Positions 35,347-44,245 of a DNA stretch of 64,000 nucleotides are shown here, piece after piece; within the stretch, counting starts at the first letter, position 1; every line of letters begins with the position of its first letter. This stretch comes from Thalassospira profundimaris WP0211 (lineage in GTDB: Bacteria; Pseudomonadota; Alphaproteobacteria; Rhodospirillales; Thalassospiraceae). Both the position numbers and the translations under genes were made by a program. The notes under the pieces were generated by a model. It was not told the origin of the DNA. It made no database searches and saw nothing but the letters and a program-made list of their open reading frames with translations. The stretch spans positions 846,771-910,770 of the forward strand of contig NZ_AMRN01000001.1 in NCBI RefSeq assembly GCF_000300275.1, read 5' to 3'.

Positions 35347-36900
35347 ATGGCGAAAGCGGCGACAACGCGTAAAAAACGACCGGCAAAGAAGGCATCAAAG
35401 CCGTCTGCGGATAACATGGCGGCCAAACAGGATGATCCGGTGATCCCGGCAAAGGACGCCCCCAAAAAAGCCGAAGACGTTGCTACCAGCGATCAAAGCA
35501 TGCCGTCGGTCAAAAATGGTGATGCCGCGGTTCAGCGCCGCCAGGTGATCAGCGATCTGTTTCAGCGCGGTCTTGCTGCCCATCAGGCCGGCCAGATTGA
35601 TGATGCCATACGTCTTTACAGCACGGCCCTGCGCCAGAACCCCAATCAACCGGATGTGTGGAACAACCTTGGTGTGGCGCTTCGTCGCAGCAAGAAGTTC
35701 GAGGCAGCCCTGATTGCCTATCGACGGGCCGCAGACTTGCGCCCCGGCAATGCCGGCTTGTGGTCGAATATGGGCAATTGCCTGCGCGAAATGATGCGCT
35801 TTGACGAGGCGCTCGTTGCGCACAAGAAGGCGCTTGAACTTGATGACACGGTGAAGTCGCATACGTTTAATACCGGCCTTGTGTATCGGGATATGAACCG
35901 CTTTGAAGAGGCGCTTGACTATTTCGAGCGTGCGCTTGCGATTGACCCCGATTATGTCGATGCCAACTGGGACAAGTCATTGGCGCATCTTGCGCTTGGC
36001 AACTATGCCGAAGGTTGGGCGGGGTATGAGACGCGCCGCAAACTTGCCGATAATCCGATCCGGCCGCTTGAAACTGCCCCTGAATGGGATGGCAAAGCCG
36101 ATCTTCGCGGCAAACGCATTTTGCTGCGCGCCGAGCAGGGCTTTGGCGACATGATCCAGTTTGCCCGTTTTGTGCCGCTGGTGGCGCAAAAGGCCGCACA
36201 TGTGATCCTTGAATGCCGCAAGGAACTGATCCCGATCATGAAGACCGTTTCGGGTGTTGGCACTGTTGTGGAAAAGGGTCGGGCTCTTCCGGAATTTGAT
36301 GTGCATGTGCCGCTTTTAAGTCTGCCGCATGTGATGGGCATCGGATCCAAAGAGCTTCAGAAAATCTCGACTGATAGCTACATCTCCGCGCCGCAGGGCA
36401 AACGTGCGCGATTGGCACCGCCGCCGGGCACGGTGCTTAAGGTCGGGCTGATCTGGGCGGGCAAGCTTAACCCGCGGGATCGCTCCTGCCCGCTTGAAAC
36501 CATGCTGCCGATTTTGTCGGCCAAGGGGGCGGCATTTTACAGCTTCCAGATTGATGATCGTCGGGCGGATATCGACAAGCTTGGCCTGCATGCCTTTGTT
36601 ACCGATCTTGGCGATCACATTCATGATTTTGGCGACAGTGCCGCATTGATGCAGGCGATGGATCTGGTGATCACGATTGACAGCTCACCCGCCCATTTGG
36701 CAGGCGCGCTTGGCGTGCCGGTCTGGATGTTGCAGCTTTACACCACTGACTGGCGCTGGATGGTGCATCGGGCCGATAGCCCATGGTACCCGACCTTGCG
36801 GATCTATCGACAGGATAAACCCGGCGACTGGTCATCGGCGATCCAGAAACTCGGCAGTGATTTTTCAACCCTGCTGCAAGCGCGGATGAACGCGCAGTAA
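35347..36900 (+). CDS. TPR protein with a C-terminal glycosyltransferase-like domain
   Basis: A 517-residue protein. Residues 1-60 are Lys/Ala-rich and probably disordered. At least four tetratricopeptide repeats follow (AHQAGQIDDAIRLYSTALRQ, PDVWNNLGVALRRSKKFEAA, LWSNMGNCLREMMRFDEALV, ALDYFERALAIDPDYVDANW). The C-terminal half resembles the TPR-associated GT-B/heptosyltransferase-like domain: LLRAEQGFGDMIQFARFVP, VGLIWAGKLNP and DLVITIDSSPAHLAGALGVP. It may modify a protein or glycan; the substrate is unknown. The ATG at 35347 is chosen because the preceding codons look unrelated to the family. Confidence 0.85.
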   Translation: MAKAATTRKKRPAKKASKPSADNMAAKQDDPVIPAKDAPKKAEDVATSDQSMPSVKNGDAAVQRRQVISDLFQRGLAAHQAGQIDDAIRLYSTALRQNPNQPDVWNNLGVALRRSKKFEAALIAYRRAADLRPGNAGLWSNMGNCLREMMRFDEALVAHKKALELDDTVKSHTFNTGLVYRDMNRFEEALDYFERALAIDPDYVDANWDKSLAHLALGNYAEGWAGYETRRKLADNPIRPLETAPEWDGKADLRGKRILLRAEQGFGDMIQFARFVPLVAQKAAHVILECRKELIPIMKTVSGVGTVVEKGRALPEFDVHVPLLSLPHVMGIGSKELQKISTDSYISAPQGKRARLAPPPGTVLKVGLIWAGKLNPRDRSCPLETMLPILSAKGAAFYSFQIDDRRADIDKLGLHAFVTDLGDHIHDFGDSAALMQAMDLVITIDSSPAHLAGALGVPVWMLQLYTTDWRWMVHRADSPWYPTLRIYRQDKPGDWSSAIQKLGSDFSTLLQARMNAQ

Positions 36901-37049
36901 TAACGCTGCCAGCGAATACTTGCCTTCGGGCCCAACAGGGCGTAGTTAAGCGGCTTAATTTTGTGGAATGCGGGTCTGGATGGTGACGCCTTTAGGTAAT
37001 CTCCGGGGCACATTCATTTGGCGAACCGATCTGGCGCAGGAGAATTCTT

Positions 37050-37529
37050 GTGAGCGAAGCTGCTTATAACAAAGGTTTCCCGGTTTCCTGGGAACAGATG
37101 CATCGCGATGCCCGTGCACTTGCATGGCGACTGTTGGAAAAAGGCCCGTTCAAGGGAATCGTGGCAATCACCCGTGGCGGTCTTGTGCCGGCGGCGATCA
37201 TTGCCCGCGAACTTGATATTCGCCTGATTGATACGGTGTGCGTACGCAGCTACTCTGACAAGACGCGTGGCGATCTGGAATGGCTGAAAGACATCAAGGG
37301 TGACGGCACCGATATGCTGATCATTGATGATCTGGTCGATACCGGCAAAACCGCCAAGGCTGTGCGCGAAAAACTGCCGCATGCGCATTTCGCAACGGTT
37401 TATGCCAAGCCGCTTGGCCGTGAAATCGTTGACAGCTTCGTGACCGAAGTCTCCCAGGATACCTGGATTTACTTCCCCTGGGACATGGAACTGTCGGTCA
37501 ACGCCCCGATCTCTGAACGCGTTCGTTAA
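37050..37529 (+). CDS. gpt: Xanthine phosphoribosyltransferase
   Basis: Purine salvage enzyme: xanthine (also guanine) plus PRPP to nucleotide. The 159 residues match the Gpt family: [36 protein letters not shown], the PRPP motif [15 protein letters not shown], and [10 protein letters not shown]. The start is GTG at 37050, seven bases after AGGAG. It lies between unrelated genes and appears monocistronic. Confidence 0.94.
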   Translation: MSEAAYNKGFPVSWEQMHRDARALAWRLLEKGPFKGIVAITRGGLVPAAIIARELDIRLIDTVCVRSYSDKTRGDLEWLKDIKGDGTDMLIIDDLVDTGKTAKAVREKLPHAHFATVYAKPLGREIVDSFVTEVSQDTWIYFPWDMELSVNAPISERVR

Positions 37530-37591
37530 TCGACCTGGGGAAACCAACCGTATCCCTTGTAAGGCCGATTGCCAGACAAGGAGATTTCAGG

Positions 37592-38749
37592 ATGACCCAA
37601 TATTTACGCCCGGACTTCCGTCGCCAGTTGCAGAACGCACGCCGATGGGCCGGGCGTTTGTGTTTGGGGGCCGTCTCTGCGGTGGCTGTGACCGCACTAA
37701 GTATCTCCACACAGGCCCAGCAGGTTTCCGAACGGGTGGCGCGCGTTCAATCGATGCTAACGGCTGAAAGCGGATATCGGCTTTCGGTGTTTGCCGAGGT
37801 CAGCAACGCCCGGACGATTGCGGTCGCCCCGGAGCTTAACGGCGCTTTTGTCGGGACGCGCGGACCAAACCTTTATTTTGTGCGTGACCAGGATGGCGAT
37901 GGCGCTGCCGAGGATGTCAATCTGATTGCAGATGACTTCAAGCTGGCCAACGGGATTGCCTATAAACCCGGAACCTTGTTTGTCGCCGATCAACACCGCA
38001 TCGTGTCCTATGATCTTGCCAATTTTGATGGCGAAAGCCTTGGTCGCCCGCGGATCCTGTTTACCAATCTGCCCGATGAGCGCCATCATGGTTGGCGCTA
38101 TGCCGCGTTGTCACCGGATGGCGACCGCCTGTTTGTTGCGGTCGGGGCGCCGTGCAATATCTGCAAGGTCAGCGGCCTTGAAGGCACGATCATTTCCATC
38201 CCGGTCAATGGTGGGGCACCGGACATTTATGCCAGTGGCATTCGCAACTCTGTCGGGCTGAGCTTCCATCCGGAAACGGACGAGCTTTGGTTTACCGATA
38301 ATGGCGGCGATATGCTGGGCGATAATATCCCGCGTGAGGAACTTAATCTTGCCAGCCAGTCTGGCCAGTTCTATGGCTATCCCTGGTATGCGGGGAATGA
38401 CACCAGAAGCCCGCAATTTTCCGATGAAACGGTGCCAAAGGAAGTCACTTTCCCGGAATTTACCTTTAATGCCCACAATGCGCCGCTTGGCTTCACCTTT
38501 GATGGCGGGGATGCGCTGGTGGCGCTGCATGGATCCTGGAACCGCACAATTCCCGATGGGTACGAGGTGGTCCGGGTCGAATTCATCAATGGCAAACCGG
38601 TAACAGAAAACCCGTTCCTTGTTGGTTTCCTGCGCAGCAATGGCGAAGTAATCGGGCGGCCGGTCGATGTGAAGCACTATGTCGACGGATCAATCCTGAT
38701 TTCTGATGACCATGCCAGTGCGATCTGGCGCATGGTGCCGGAAGGCTAA
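37592..38749 (+). CDS. Secreted PQQ-dependent sugar-dehydrogenase-like beta-propeller
   Basis: A 385-residue exported protein. The N-terminus is basic, then hydrophobic (LCLGAVSAVAVTALSIS), with a cut near TQAQQ. The mature part resembles sorbosone/glucose dehydrogenase propellers: LYFVRDQDGDGAAEDV, ANGIAYKPGTLFVADQHRIV, HHGWRYAALSPDG, GAPCNICKVSG, ELWFTDNGGDMLGDNIPREELN and DGGDALVALHGSWNR (the longer ones in parts). It probably oxidises a sugar-type substrate in the periplasm; PQQ use is inferred from the family. The two Cys in GAPCNIC are conserved in this subgroup. It stands alone upstream of the tRNA gene. Confidence 0.86.
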   Translation: MTQYLRPDFRRQLQNARRWAGRLCLGAVSAVAVTALSISTQAQQVSERVARVQSMLTAESGYRLSVFAEVSNARTIAVAPELNGAFVGTRGPNLYFVRDQDGDGAAEDVNLIADDFKLANGIAYKPGTLFVADQHRIVSYDLANFDGESLGRPRILFTNLPDERHHGWRYAALSPDGDRLFVAVGAPCNICKVSGLEGTIISIPVNGGAPDIYASGIRNSVGLSFHPETDELWFTDNGGDMLGDNIPREELNLASQSGQFYGYPWYAGNDTRSPQFSDETVPKEVTFPEFTFNAHNAPLGFTFDGGDALVALHGSWNRTIPDGYEVVRVEFINGKPVTENPFLVGFLRSNGEVIGRPVDVKHYVDGSILISDDHASAIWRMVPEG

Positions 38750-38843
38750 AGTTTTCCGGTATTTGGCCGGGCAATTAATTGGATGGATCTGGATGGGACC
38801 GGCTTGCGTTGATCGGAAAAGCGGGCTATAAATCGCGCGCTTC

Positions 38844-38917
38844 GCGGGTGTAGTTCAATGGTAGAACGGCAGCTTCCCAAGCTGCATACGAGGGTTCGAT
38901 TCCCTTCACCCGCTCCA
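38844..38917 (+). tRNA. tRNA-Gly (anticodon CCC)
   Basis: A full cloverleaf: acceptor GCGGGTG/CACCCGC, D arm with AGTTCAATGGTAGA, anticodon stem GCAGC/GCTGC with loop TTCCCAA (anticodon CCC at 38876-38878), T arm GAGGG-TTCGATT-CCCTT, discriminator T and an encoded CCA (38915-38917). It reads GGG codons. Confidence 0.96.
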
Positions 38918-38938
38918 AGCTTTTTCCCGCAGACATCA

Positions 38939-39538
38939 TTACATCCGGTCCGGCGCACAGACGCCCGTATTTTGGCATGCGCGATTGCAGGCTGCGGCAT
39001 CATCACCGGCATGTTCATTATGACCTTTGTCACCACCGGGACAACAGGCAACCAACCGATCGCGCAGACGGTTTCGGGCGCGCTGCACGCGTGACTTCAC
39101 CGTGGGGAGGGCAATGGCATTGCGGGTGGCAAAGTCGGTTTGCCGTGTGCCGTTAATGTCGATTTCTTCAAGTACGGTCTGGTCGGTTTCGCTCAATCGG
39201 CCAATGAAGCCCATCACGCAGTCATGCAAACCGGGTTTGTCGTGCGGCTCGTCATGGTTCAACAGGGTCGGATCGGTATTAAGGGCCTGAAGTGCGGTAT
39301 GTTCGCGCCCCTGTCGTCGATAGAAGTCCGCCACCTTGCTGCGTGCGACGGCATAAATCCAAGCAGACGGATTGGATGCCAACCGAAGATCTGATTTTTT
39401 GCGGATAATCGTTTCAAGGATGTCGGCAACAATATCGTCGACCGCGTCCTGGGGCAGGCGGTGATAAACGAAACTGCGCAGGCCTTTTTGCAAGGCCTGC
39501 CAGTCTGAAGTTGTGTGATGTGTCGATGCAAACTTCAT
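38939..39538 (-). CDS. ECF-type sigma factor with a Cys/His-rich C-terminal tail (SigZ-like)
   Basis: A 199-residue ECF sigma. Sigma region 2 is at about 15-85 (LRSFVYHRLPQDAVDDIVADI, SAWIYAVARSKVADFYRRQ, split), and region 4 at about 110-160 (LSETDQTVLEEIDINGTRQTDF, ALPTVKSRVQRARNRLRDRL). After region 4 comes a tail of about 35 residues with five Cys and two His (ACCPGGDKGHNEH, ACNRACQNTGVCAP). This could bind metal or arsenic, an inference. It follows the ArsI-type gene by 6 bases in one operon. No anti-sigma gene is adjacent, which fits direct sensing by the tail or transcriptional control. Confidence 0.88.
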   Translation of the reverse strand: MKFASTHHTTSDWQALQKGLRSFVYHRLPQDAVDDIVADILETIIRKKSDLRLASNPSAWIYAVARSKVADFYRRQGREHTALQALNTDPTLLNHDEPHDKPGLHDCVMGFIGRLSETDQTVLEEIDINGTRQTDFATRNAIALPTVKSRVQRARNRLRDRLVACCPGGDKGHNEHAGDDAAACNRACQNTGVCAPDRM

Positions 39539-39544
39539 GGTTCT

Positions 39545-40003
39545 TTACGCGCAGCACACCTGATCTGGTTGCAATTCCTTGCCCGGTTGTTGGCCACAAC
39601 AGCCAGCCCCCGACGTTTGTTGATCGCCAGACTGGTCATGTGGCGCATCGTCAAGGATACGATACCACTCCCAGTCAAGTTCGTCTGGTCCTGTTGCCCA
39701 GAACTTGGACTGCTTTGCGTGACAACATCCGGTTTCAGAAACGTCGCTGGTGACAAGATTACTTTGATGCAGACGGGCTGAGGCGGTTTCAAACGCCTGT
39801 TCGCTGAGACATTCGACACCGATATGGTTCAGGTTTTCGGTTGCTGCCGGGTGTTCGAACAAAACCAGCTTAAGCGGCGGGTTTTCAATTTCGAAATTGG
39901 CATATCCCGACCGTTGTTTGTGCACCGGGCTTGCGAACATTTCACTGTAAAACGCAATGGCACGGTCAAGGTTTTTCACATTCAAGGCAAGTTGCAGGCG
40001 CAT
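39545..40003 (-). CDS. arsI: ArsI/CadI family metalloenzyme (C-As lyase-like)
   Basis: A 152-residue vicinal-oxygen-chelate protein. MRLQLALNVKNLDRAIAFYS, PPLKLVLFEHPA, NHIGVEC and DELDWEWYRI match ArsI-type nonheme iron C-As lyases, which demethylate organoarsenicals. The vicinal Cys pair in ETGCCHAKQSKFW corresponds to the arsenic-binding pair of ArsI. A Cys-rich tail follows (GAGCCGQQ, QVCCA). The start at 40003 has AGGAG seven bases upstream. The gene is cotranscribed with the ECF sigma gene. No arsR, arsC or arsenic efflux gene is near. Cadmium-induced homologues (CadI) are the alternative name. Confidence 0.85.
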   Translation of the reverse strand: MRLQLALNVKNLDRAIAFYSEMFASPVHKQRSGYANFEIENPPLKLVLFEHPAATENLNHIGVECLSEQAFETASARLHQSNLVTSDVSETGCCHAKQSKFWATGPDELDWEWYRILDDAPHDQSGDQQTSGAGCCGQQPGKELQPDQVCCA

Positions 40004-40087
40004 CTTATTCTCCTGTTTGATCGAAGCGATAAACAGGAAGACGCGCGAAGACGCCAAAAGATGCACCTGCCACCAAAAAGGGGCCGG

Positions 40088-40819
40088 TTACGGTGAAGGT
40101 GGCAGATAGTTCAGGCTCATGTCCCGCGCCTCTTCGTCGCTACAGATCTTGGTATCTGAGGCAAAATCGGCAAAGCGCGGATCAAGGGTACTGATGTAAT
40201 TGCCCGCGCCGTCAGCAATAAACAGGCAGCGTCCGGTTTCACCTTCAAGCCGTTTACCCGCCCGCCAGTCAGACGGGGCAATCATATCGCCACCATGGAT
40301 GCCGATGCCGGCATTGTCGGCATCGCGTGACAGCCGGTCATAGCGATGGGAATAGCCCTCAATCGGCAGCGCTTCGCCGTCGCTGATCATTGCCGCCGCC
40401 ACGTCACGTTCGCCGATCCCGCATTCGACGATGGGGAAATCATCGGCCTTGCCCGCGCGTTCCTGATCACCGGGCCAGCAATGGACATCAAACGGCGCCA
40501 TGGCGAAATATTTGCGCAATTGCATGGCCGAAGACATGCCGCAGTCCCAGAAACTGCCGTTATGCAGGCATTGCTGACCGAGTTCCGGGGCGTCCATGCC
40601 CGCGATATCAAGCACCTGACCGGCAATCATGATGGTATCGCCGTCAATGACCTGAACATCGCGGCCTCTGGCTTCCAGCCCGGCTGGATCAGCAAGTTGG
40701 GGCGTGTTGTCTTGCGACGCGGTGTCAGCCGCACGGACCGGTGCGCTGTGCCAGTGAAGGCCAATGGCAATCAGGGCCGGGATGGCAAGAAGGATGATCA
40801 GGCGGGTAACGCGTTTCAC
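40088..40819 (-). CDS. Membrane-anchored or secreted SNase-fold (thermonuclease-like) protein
   Basis: A 243-residue protein. The N-terminal hydrophobic segment (LIILLAIPALIAIGLHW) is a signal peptide or anchor, followed by an Ala-rich HSAPVRAAD site. The SNase (OB-fold) domain has VQVIDGDTIMIAGQVLDIAGMDAPELGQQC (in parts) and ECGIGERDVAAAMISDGEAL. A conserved Arg usually found in the active nuclease motif is not clearly placed, so nuclease activity is uncertain. The start is GTG at 40819 with GAGG upstream. It faces the arsI unit at its 3' end. Confidence 0.8.
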   Translation of the reverse strand: MKRVTRLIILLAIPALIAIGLHWHSAPVRAADTASQDNTPQLADPAGLEARGRDVQVIDGDTIMIAGQVLDIAGMDAPELGQQCLHNGSFWDCGMSSAMQLRKYFAMAPFDVHCWPGDQERAGKADDFPIVECGIGERDVAAAMISDGEALPIEGYSHRYDRLSRDADNAGIGIHGGDMIAPSDWRAGKRLEGETGRCLFIADGAGNYISTLDPRFADFASDTKICSDEEARDMSLNYLPPSP

Positions 40820-41037
40820 ACTGGCCTCAAAGATCTGCGGGGTGAGTATTTGGCAAGAATGACACAACGGTCATGGCAAAAGAACAAGCAAAAAGAACGG
40901 CAAAATGATGACGCCTGTGTCGGGTGGGTAGCGGGCAGCGGGAATTGCCATCAATGGTGTCATGCACAATAACCGGATGCATCAATTGTCAATTGGCGCT
41001 ACAAGCGGGTTTGTCTTTTGCTGTCAGGGAAGCTTGC

Positions 41038-42495
41038 TTGTTCCGTCTGCAACCCATCTTTTTCGTTGTCGGGGTTATGGTCATTATCATCGGTATATCG
41101 ATGATGGTGCCTGCTGCTGTTGATCTTGCATATGGCAATCCGGACTGGAAAATTTTTGCCCAAGCCTCGATCACGACCATCGGGCTTGGCGGTATGGCGT
41201 GTCTTGCCTGCCGGTCGGATATCGGCCCGCGTGTGACAGCACGTCAGGGCTATGTCCTGACGGTGGTGTCATGGATTGCGATTAGCCTGACCGGGTCCTT
41301 GCCGCTTTGGTATTCATCGCTTGAAATCAGTTTCTGTGATGCGGTGTTTGAAACCGTATCGGGCCTGACGACGACCGGATCAACAATCCTGTCGGGATTG
41401 GATGAACTGCCGCCGGGATTACTGATCTGGCGATCGATCATGCAATGGCTGGGCGGGATCGGGATCATTGTGACCGCCCTTGCCCTTTTGCCGATGATGC
41501 GGGTTGGCGGCATGCAGCTTTTCCAGATGGAAAGTTCGGATCGATCCGAAAAACTCAGTGGTCGCATGCGTGATATGTGCCTGCAGATCGTGATGATCTA
41601 TTCGGTTCTGACCCTGGTGTGCATTGTGCTGTATCGCATCTTTGGCATGGGATGGTTTGATGCGATCAATTACGGCATGACGACGCTGTCTACTGGCGGC
41701 TATGCCACCTCGGACCTTTCATTTGCCAAGTTTGACACCAGCCTGTCGCTGCACTGGGTTGCCATCCTGTTCATGTTTTTCGGTGGGTTGCCGTTTACCG
41801 CCTATGCGGTCTTTCTGCGCAAACGCGCGATCAAGGCCGTGATCGGCAATCAGCAAATCAAATTGTTCTGCCTGATCATTGCAGGTTTCACATTTTTGCT
41901 GACGCTGCGGCTGTTGCAGATTTCAGATGACGGCTTCTTCCGGTCGCTGACCATGGCGGCGTTCAACCTTGTATCGGTGATTACGACCACAGGTTATGCA
42001 TCGGGGGATTACCTGTTGTGGGGCCCGGCCGCGGTCATGCTGTTTTTCTTTGCGACCTTTATCGGCGGTTGTTCGGGATCAACATCGGGCGGGTTCAAGA
42101 TGTTTCGCCTGTATGTCGTGTTTACCGGGCTTCGTGCCCATTTCATGCGCCTGCGCAGCCCATCAGCCGTGGTGGTCAGCCGCATTGATCGCCACGAAAT
42201 TACATCCGACATCTATAACGCCGTGACGGTCTATGTCTTCCTTTTGACCATCAGCTATATCGCGGTGACGATTGCCCTTGGCTTGACGGGGCTTGATCTG
42301 ATTACCTCGATGAGTGCGGCGGCAACTGCACTTGCCAATGTCGGGCCGGGGCTTGGCAATATCATCGGACCGGCGGGCAATTTCCAGTCTTTGCCGGATT
42401 CCGCAAAGTGGATTTTGGATGTTGCCATGGTTCTGGGCCGGCTTGAGTTCGAGACGCTTCTTGTGTTGCTGATGCCGTCCTTCTGGCGCGACTGA
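41038..42495 (+). CDS. trkH: Trk potassium uptake membrane subunit TrkH (paralogue 1)
   Basis: K+ channel-like subunit of the Trk system. From a TTG at 41038 the protein has about 485 residues, matching E. coli TrkH; AGGGA lies seven bases before it. The frame is open back to 40924, but those codons show no family similarity. The four pore-loop signatures are visible: SGLTTTGSTIL, MTTLSTGGYAT, ITTTGYASGD and ANVGPGLGN, plus WLGGIGIIV and CSGSTSGGFK. It lies 3 kb from a second, similar trkH on the same strand. The regulatory subunit TrkA is not in the window. Confidence 0.9.
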   Translation: MFRLQPIFFVVGVMVIIIGISMMVPAAVDLAYGNPDWKIFAQASITTIGLGGMACLACRSDIGPRVTARQGYVLTVVSWIAISLTGSLPLWYSSLEISFCDAVFETVSGLTTTGSTILSGLDELPPGLLIWRSIMQWLGGIGIIVTALALLPMMRVGGMQLFQMESSDRSEKLSGRMRDMCLQIVMIYSVLTLVCIVLYRIFGMGWFDAINYGMTTLSTGGYATSDLSFAKFDTSLSLHWVAILFMFFGGLPFTAYAVFLRKRAIKAVIGNQQIKLFCLIIAGFTFLLTLRLLQISDDGFFRSLTMAAFNLVSVITTTGYASGDYLLWGPAAVMLFFFATFIGGCSGSTSGGFKMFRLYVVFTGLRAHFMRLRSPSAVVVSRIDRHEITSDIYNAVTVYVFLLTISYIAVTIALGLTGLDLITSMSAAATALANVGPGLGNIIGPAGNFQSLPDSAKWILDVAMVLGRLEFETLLVLLMPSFWRD

Positions 42496-42632
42496 TCCCT
42501 GATTTTCATTTTGTCGATTGTTGGTGTCGGTCTGTGACGGTTGCCACAGACCGCAGGTTTACTTTGCGTCATTTTCGCGCCGTGTATAAGTTTGTAGCGT
42601 TAATAACAAACACACAAACAGTGGACACGGAC

Positions 42633-42821
42633 ATGAAACTGCAGAAAACGATCACGACCAAAATCGCCGGGGCCCTTGCGGTCCTTTTCCTGGCTGGTGC
42701 TGTTTCCGCATGCTCGCCCGAGGTAGGCAGCGAGGAATGGTGTAATGACCTTAAGGAAAAGCCGAAAGGCGACTGGACGGCAAACGAGGCGACCGATTTC
42801 GCCAAACATTGCCTGATGTGA
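42633..42821 (+). CDS. DUF3012 family small lipoprotein
   Basis: A 62-residue lipoprotein. The signal peptide (KIAGALAVLFLAG) ends in the lipobox AVSAC with Cys27 as lipid anchor. The mature part (SPEVGSEEWCNDLKEKPKGD, then NEATDFAKHC) matches DUF3012. It would sit in the outer membrane periplasmic face. The function is unknown. It follows trkH1 by 137 bases and ends before a terminator at 42903. The ATG at 42633 is preceded by GTGGACACGGAC, a weak ribosome site. Confidence 0.88.
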   Translation: MKLQKTITTKIAGALAVLFLAGAVSACSPEVGSEEWCNDLKEKPKGDWTANEATDFAKHCLM

Positions 42822-42902
42822 TCAGTGCATTCGCCTGATCGGACGGTAAAACGATCAGCCGATTCTCTTTCATAGTCTGGATATGTCGTCTTTATGGCGG
42901 CT

Positions 42903-42957
42903 AAATCCGCCCTTTGACGTCTGCTTGGCGGTGGTACTGTTGAAGGGCGGATTTTTT
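42903..42957 (+). terminator. Terminator after the DUF3012 lipoprotein, with an alternative pairing
   Basis: Stem AAATCCGCCCTT/AAGGGCGGATTT with a 28-base loop and six T. The left arm can instead pair with GGCGG at 42896-42900, so two exclusive foldings exist. Confidence 0.8.
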
Positions 42958-43044
42958 ATGTCCGCGCGTTTAAAATCGCCATGGAACAATCTGTTGTCCG
43001 GTGCGTTTTTACCCAATCAGAACCGCGCATGAATGCAATGCAGC

Positions 43045-43081
43045 AAGGTACATTTGCGTTACCTTGATTAATCCTTATAAT
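43045..43081 (+). promoter_or_regulatory. asd promoter with a flanking inverted repeat
   Basis: TTGCGT (43054-43059), a 16-base spacer and a perfect TATAAT (43076-43081), about 69 bases before the asd ATG. The -35 box sits inside the inverted repeat AAGGTA-N9-TACCTT (43045-43065), a possible operator. Confidence 0.65.
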
Positions 43082-43149
43082 GCGCGGCCCGCGAATGATC
43101 GCGGCAGTCGAATATGACAACAAATTTATTGCGAGGTTAGACAACTATT

Positions 43150-44157
43150 ATGAGTGCCGAAAATCTCCATGTCGGTGTCATTGGCGCAACCGGTGCGGTT
43201 GGCGTCGAGCTGATCAATGTAATGTTTGATCGCAAGTTCCCTGTGGGTGAACTCACCCTGTTCGCGTCAGAGCGTTCAGCGGGCAAGACCGTGGAGACTA
43301 AATTCGGCACTAAGACCGTCGCACTGTTTTCTGTTGAAGAAGCCAAGCAGTGCGACATTGTCTTCCTTGCTGTTTCCGGTGATTTCGCCAAGGAATATGC
43401 GCCCAAGATTGCCGAAGGCGCGCTGGTGATTGATAACTCCTCGGCGTTCCGTCTGAATGACGATGTTCCGCTGATCGTGCCGGAAATCAATGGTCACCTT
43501 GCCAAAACGGCAAAACTGATCGCGAACCCGAACTGCACCACGGCGATTGCCGCAGTTGCCCTTTGGCCGCTGCATCAGGCCTTTGGTCTGAAGAAAGTGA
43601 TCGTGTCGACCTATCAGGCCGCATCGGGTGCCGGTCAGCCGGGCATGAACGAACTGCGCGAGGGTCTGGCGGCTGGTCTTGCTGGCAAGCCGGTCCCGGC
43701 AGAGGTGTTTTCATCGCCGCTTGCGTTTAACGTGATCCCGCATATCGATACTTTCCAGGACAACGGTTACACCCGTGAAGAAATGAAAGTAACCTGGGAA
43801 ACGCGTAAAATCTTTGGCGCGCCAGACCTTCCGGTATCGTGCACTGCGGTTCGTATTCCGACCGAACGTACCCATTCCGAGGCCATCGTGGTTGAAACCG
43901 AAAAGGTTGTTACCCCGGAGGCGGCCCGTGAAGTGCTGGCAAAGGCCAAGGGTGTCAAACTTGTCGATGATCCGGCAAACAACAAATACCCGATGCCGCT
44001 GACCGCGACCGAACAGTATGATGTCGAAGTTGGCCGTATTCGTACCAACCTGATCTTTGGTGATCATGGTCTGGAACTGTTTGTTGCCGGTGACCAGTTG
44101 CTTAAGGGTGCTGCGCTTAACGCGGTTCAGATCGCCGAGGCATCTATCGCCGACTGA
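43150..44157 (+). CDS. asd: Aspartate-semialdehyde dehydrogenase
   Basis: Reduces L-aspartyl-4-phosphate to aspartate semialdehyde, the branch point to lysine, methionine and threonine. The 335 residues have the NADP-binding [14 protein letters not shown], catalytic Cys129 in [11 protein letters not shown], the substrate loop [12 protein letters not shown] and the catalytic His in TERTHSEAI. It has its own promoter and a strong terminator. Products of dapD, dapE and metZ elsewhere in the window depend on it. Confidence 0.97.
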   Translation: MSAENLHVGVIGATGAVGVELINVMFDRKFPVGELTLFASERSAGKTVETKFGTKTVALFSVEEAKQCDIVFLAVSGDFAKEYAPKIAEGALVIDNSSAFRLNDDVPLIVPEINGHLAKTAKLIANPNCTTAIAAVALWPLHQAFGLKKVIVSTYQAASGAGQPGMNELREGLAAGLAGKPVPAEVFSSPLAFNVIPHIDTFQDNGYTREEMKVTWETRKIFGAPDLPVSCTAVRIPTERTHSEAIVVETEKVVTPEAAREVLAKAKGVKLVDDPANNKYPMPLTATEQYDVEVGRIRTNLIFGDHGLELFVAGDQLLKGAALNAVQIAEASIAD

Positions 44158-44184
44158 TCGCGTACCGAAGCGAATTAAACAAAA

Positions 44185-44222
44185 AAAACACCCCCGGCAG
44201 ACTATTCTGCCGGGGGTGTTTT
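44185..44222. terminator. Bidirectional terminator between asd and the diguanylate cyclase gene
   Basis: A 16-bp perfect stem (left arm AAAACACCCCCGGCAG) with a 6-base loop and T4 after it, preceded by an A-run. It serves the convergent genes on both sides. Confidence 0.92.
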
Positions 44223-44245
44223 GTATCTGGTCGCGGCCTGACCGA

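Noticed and set aside
42843..42957. Lysine-riboswitch leader for asd
   Set aside because: The block is too short and lacks the conserved multi-helix core; a normal promoter lies after the terminator, so asd does not need it.
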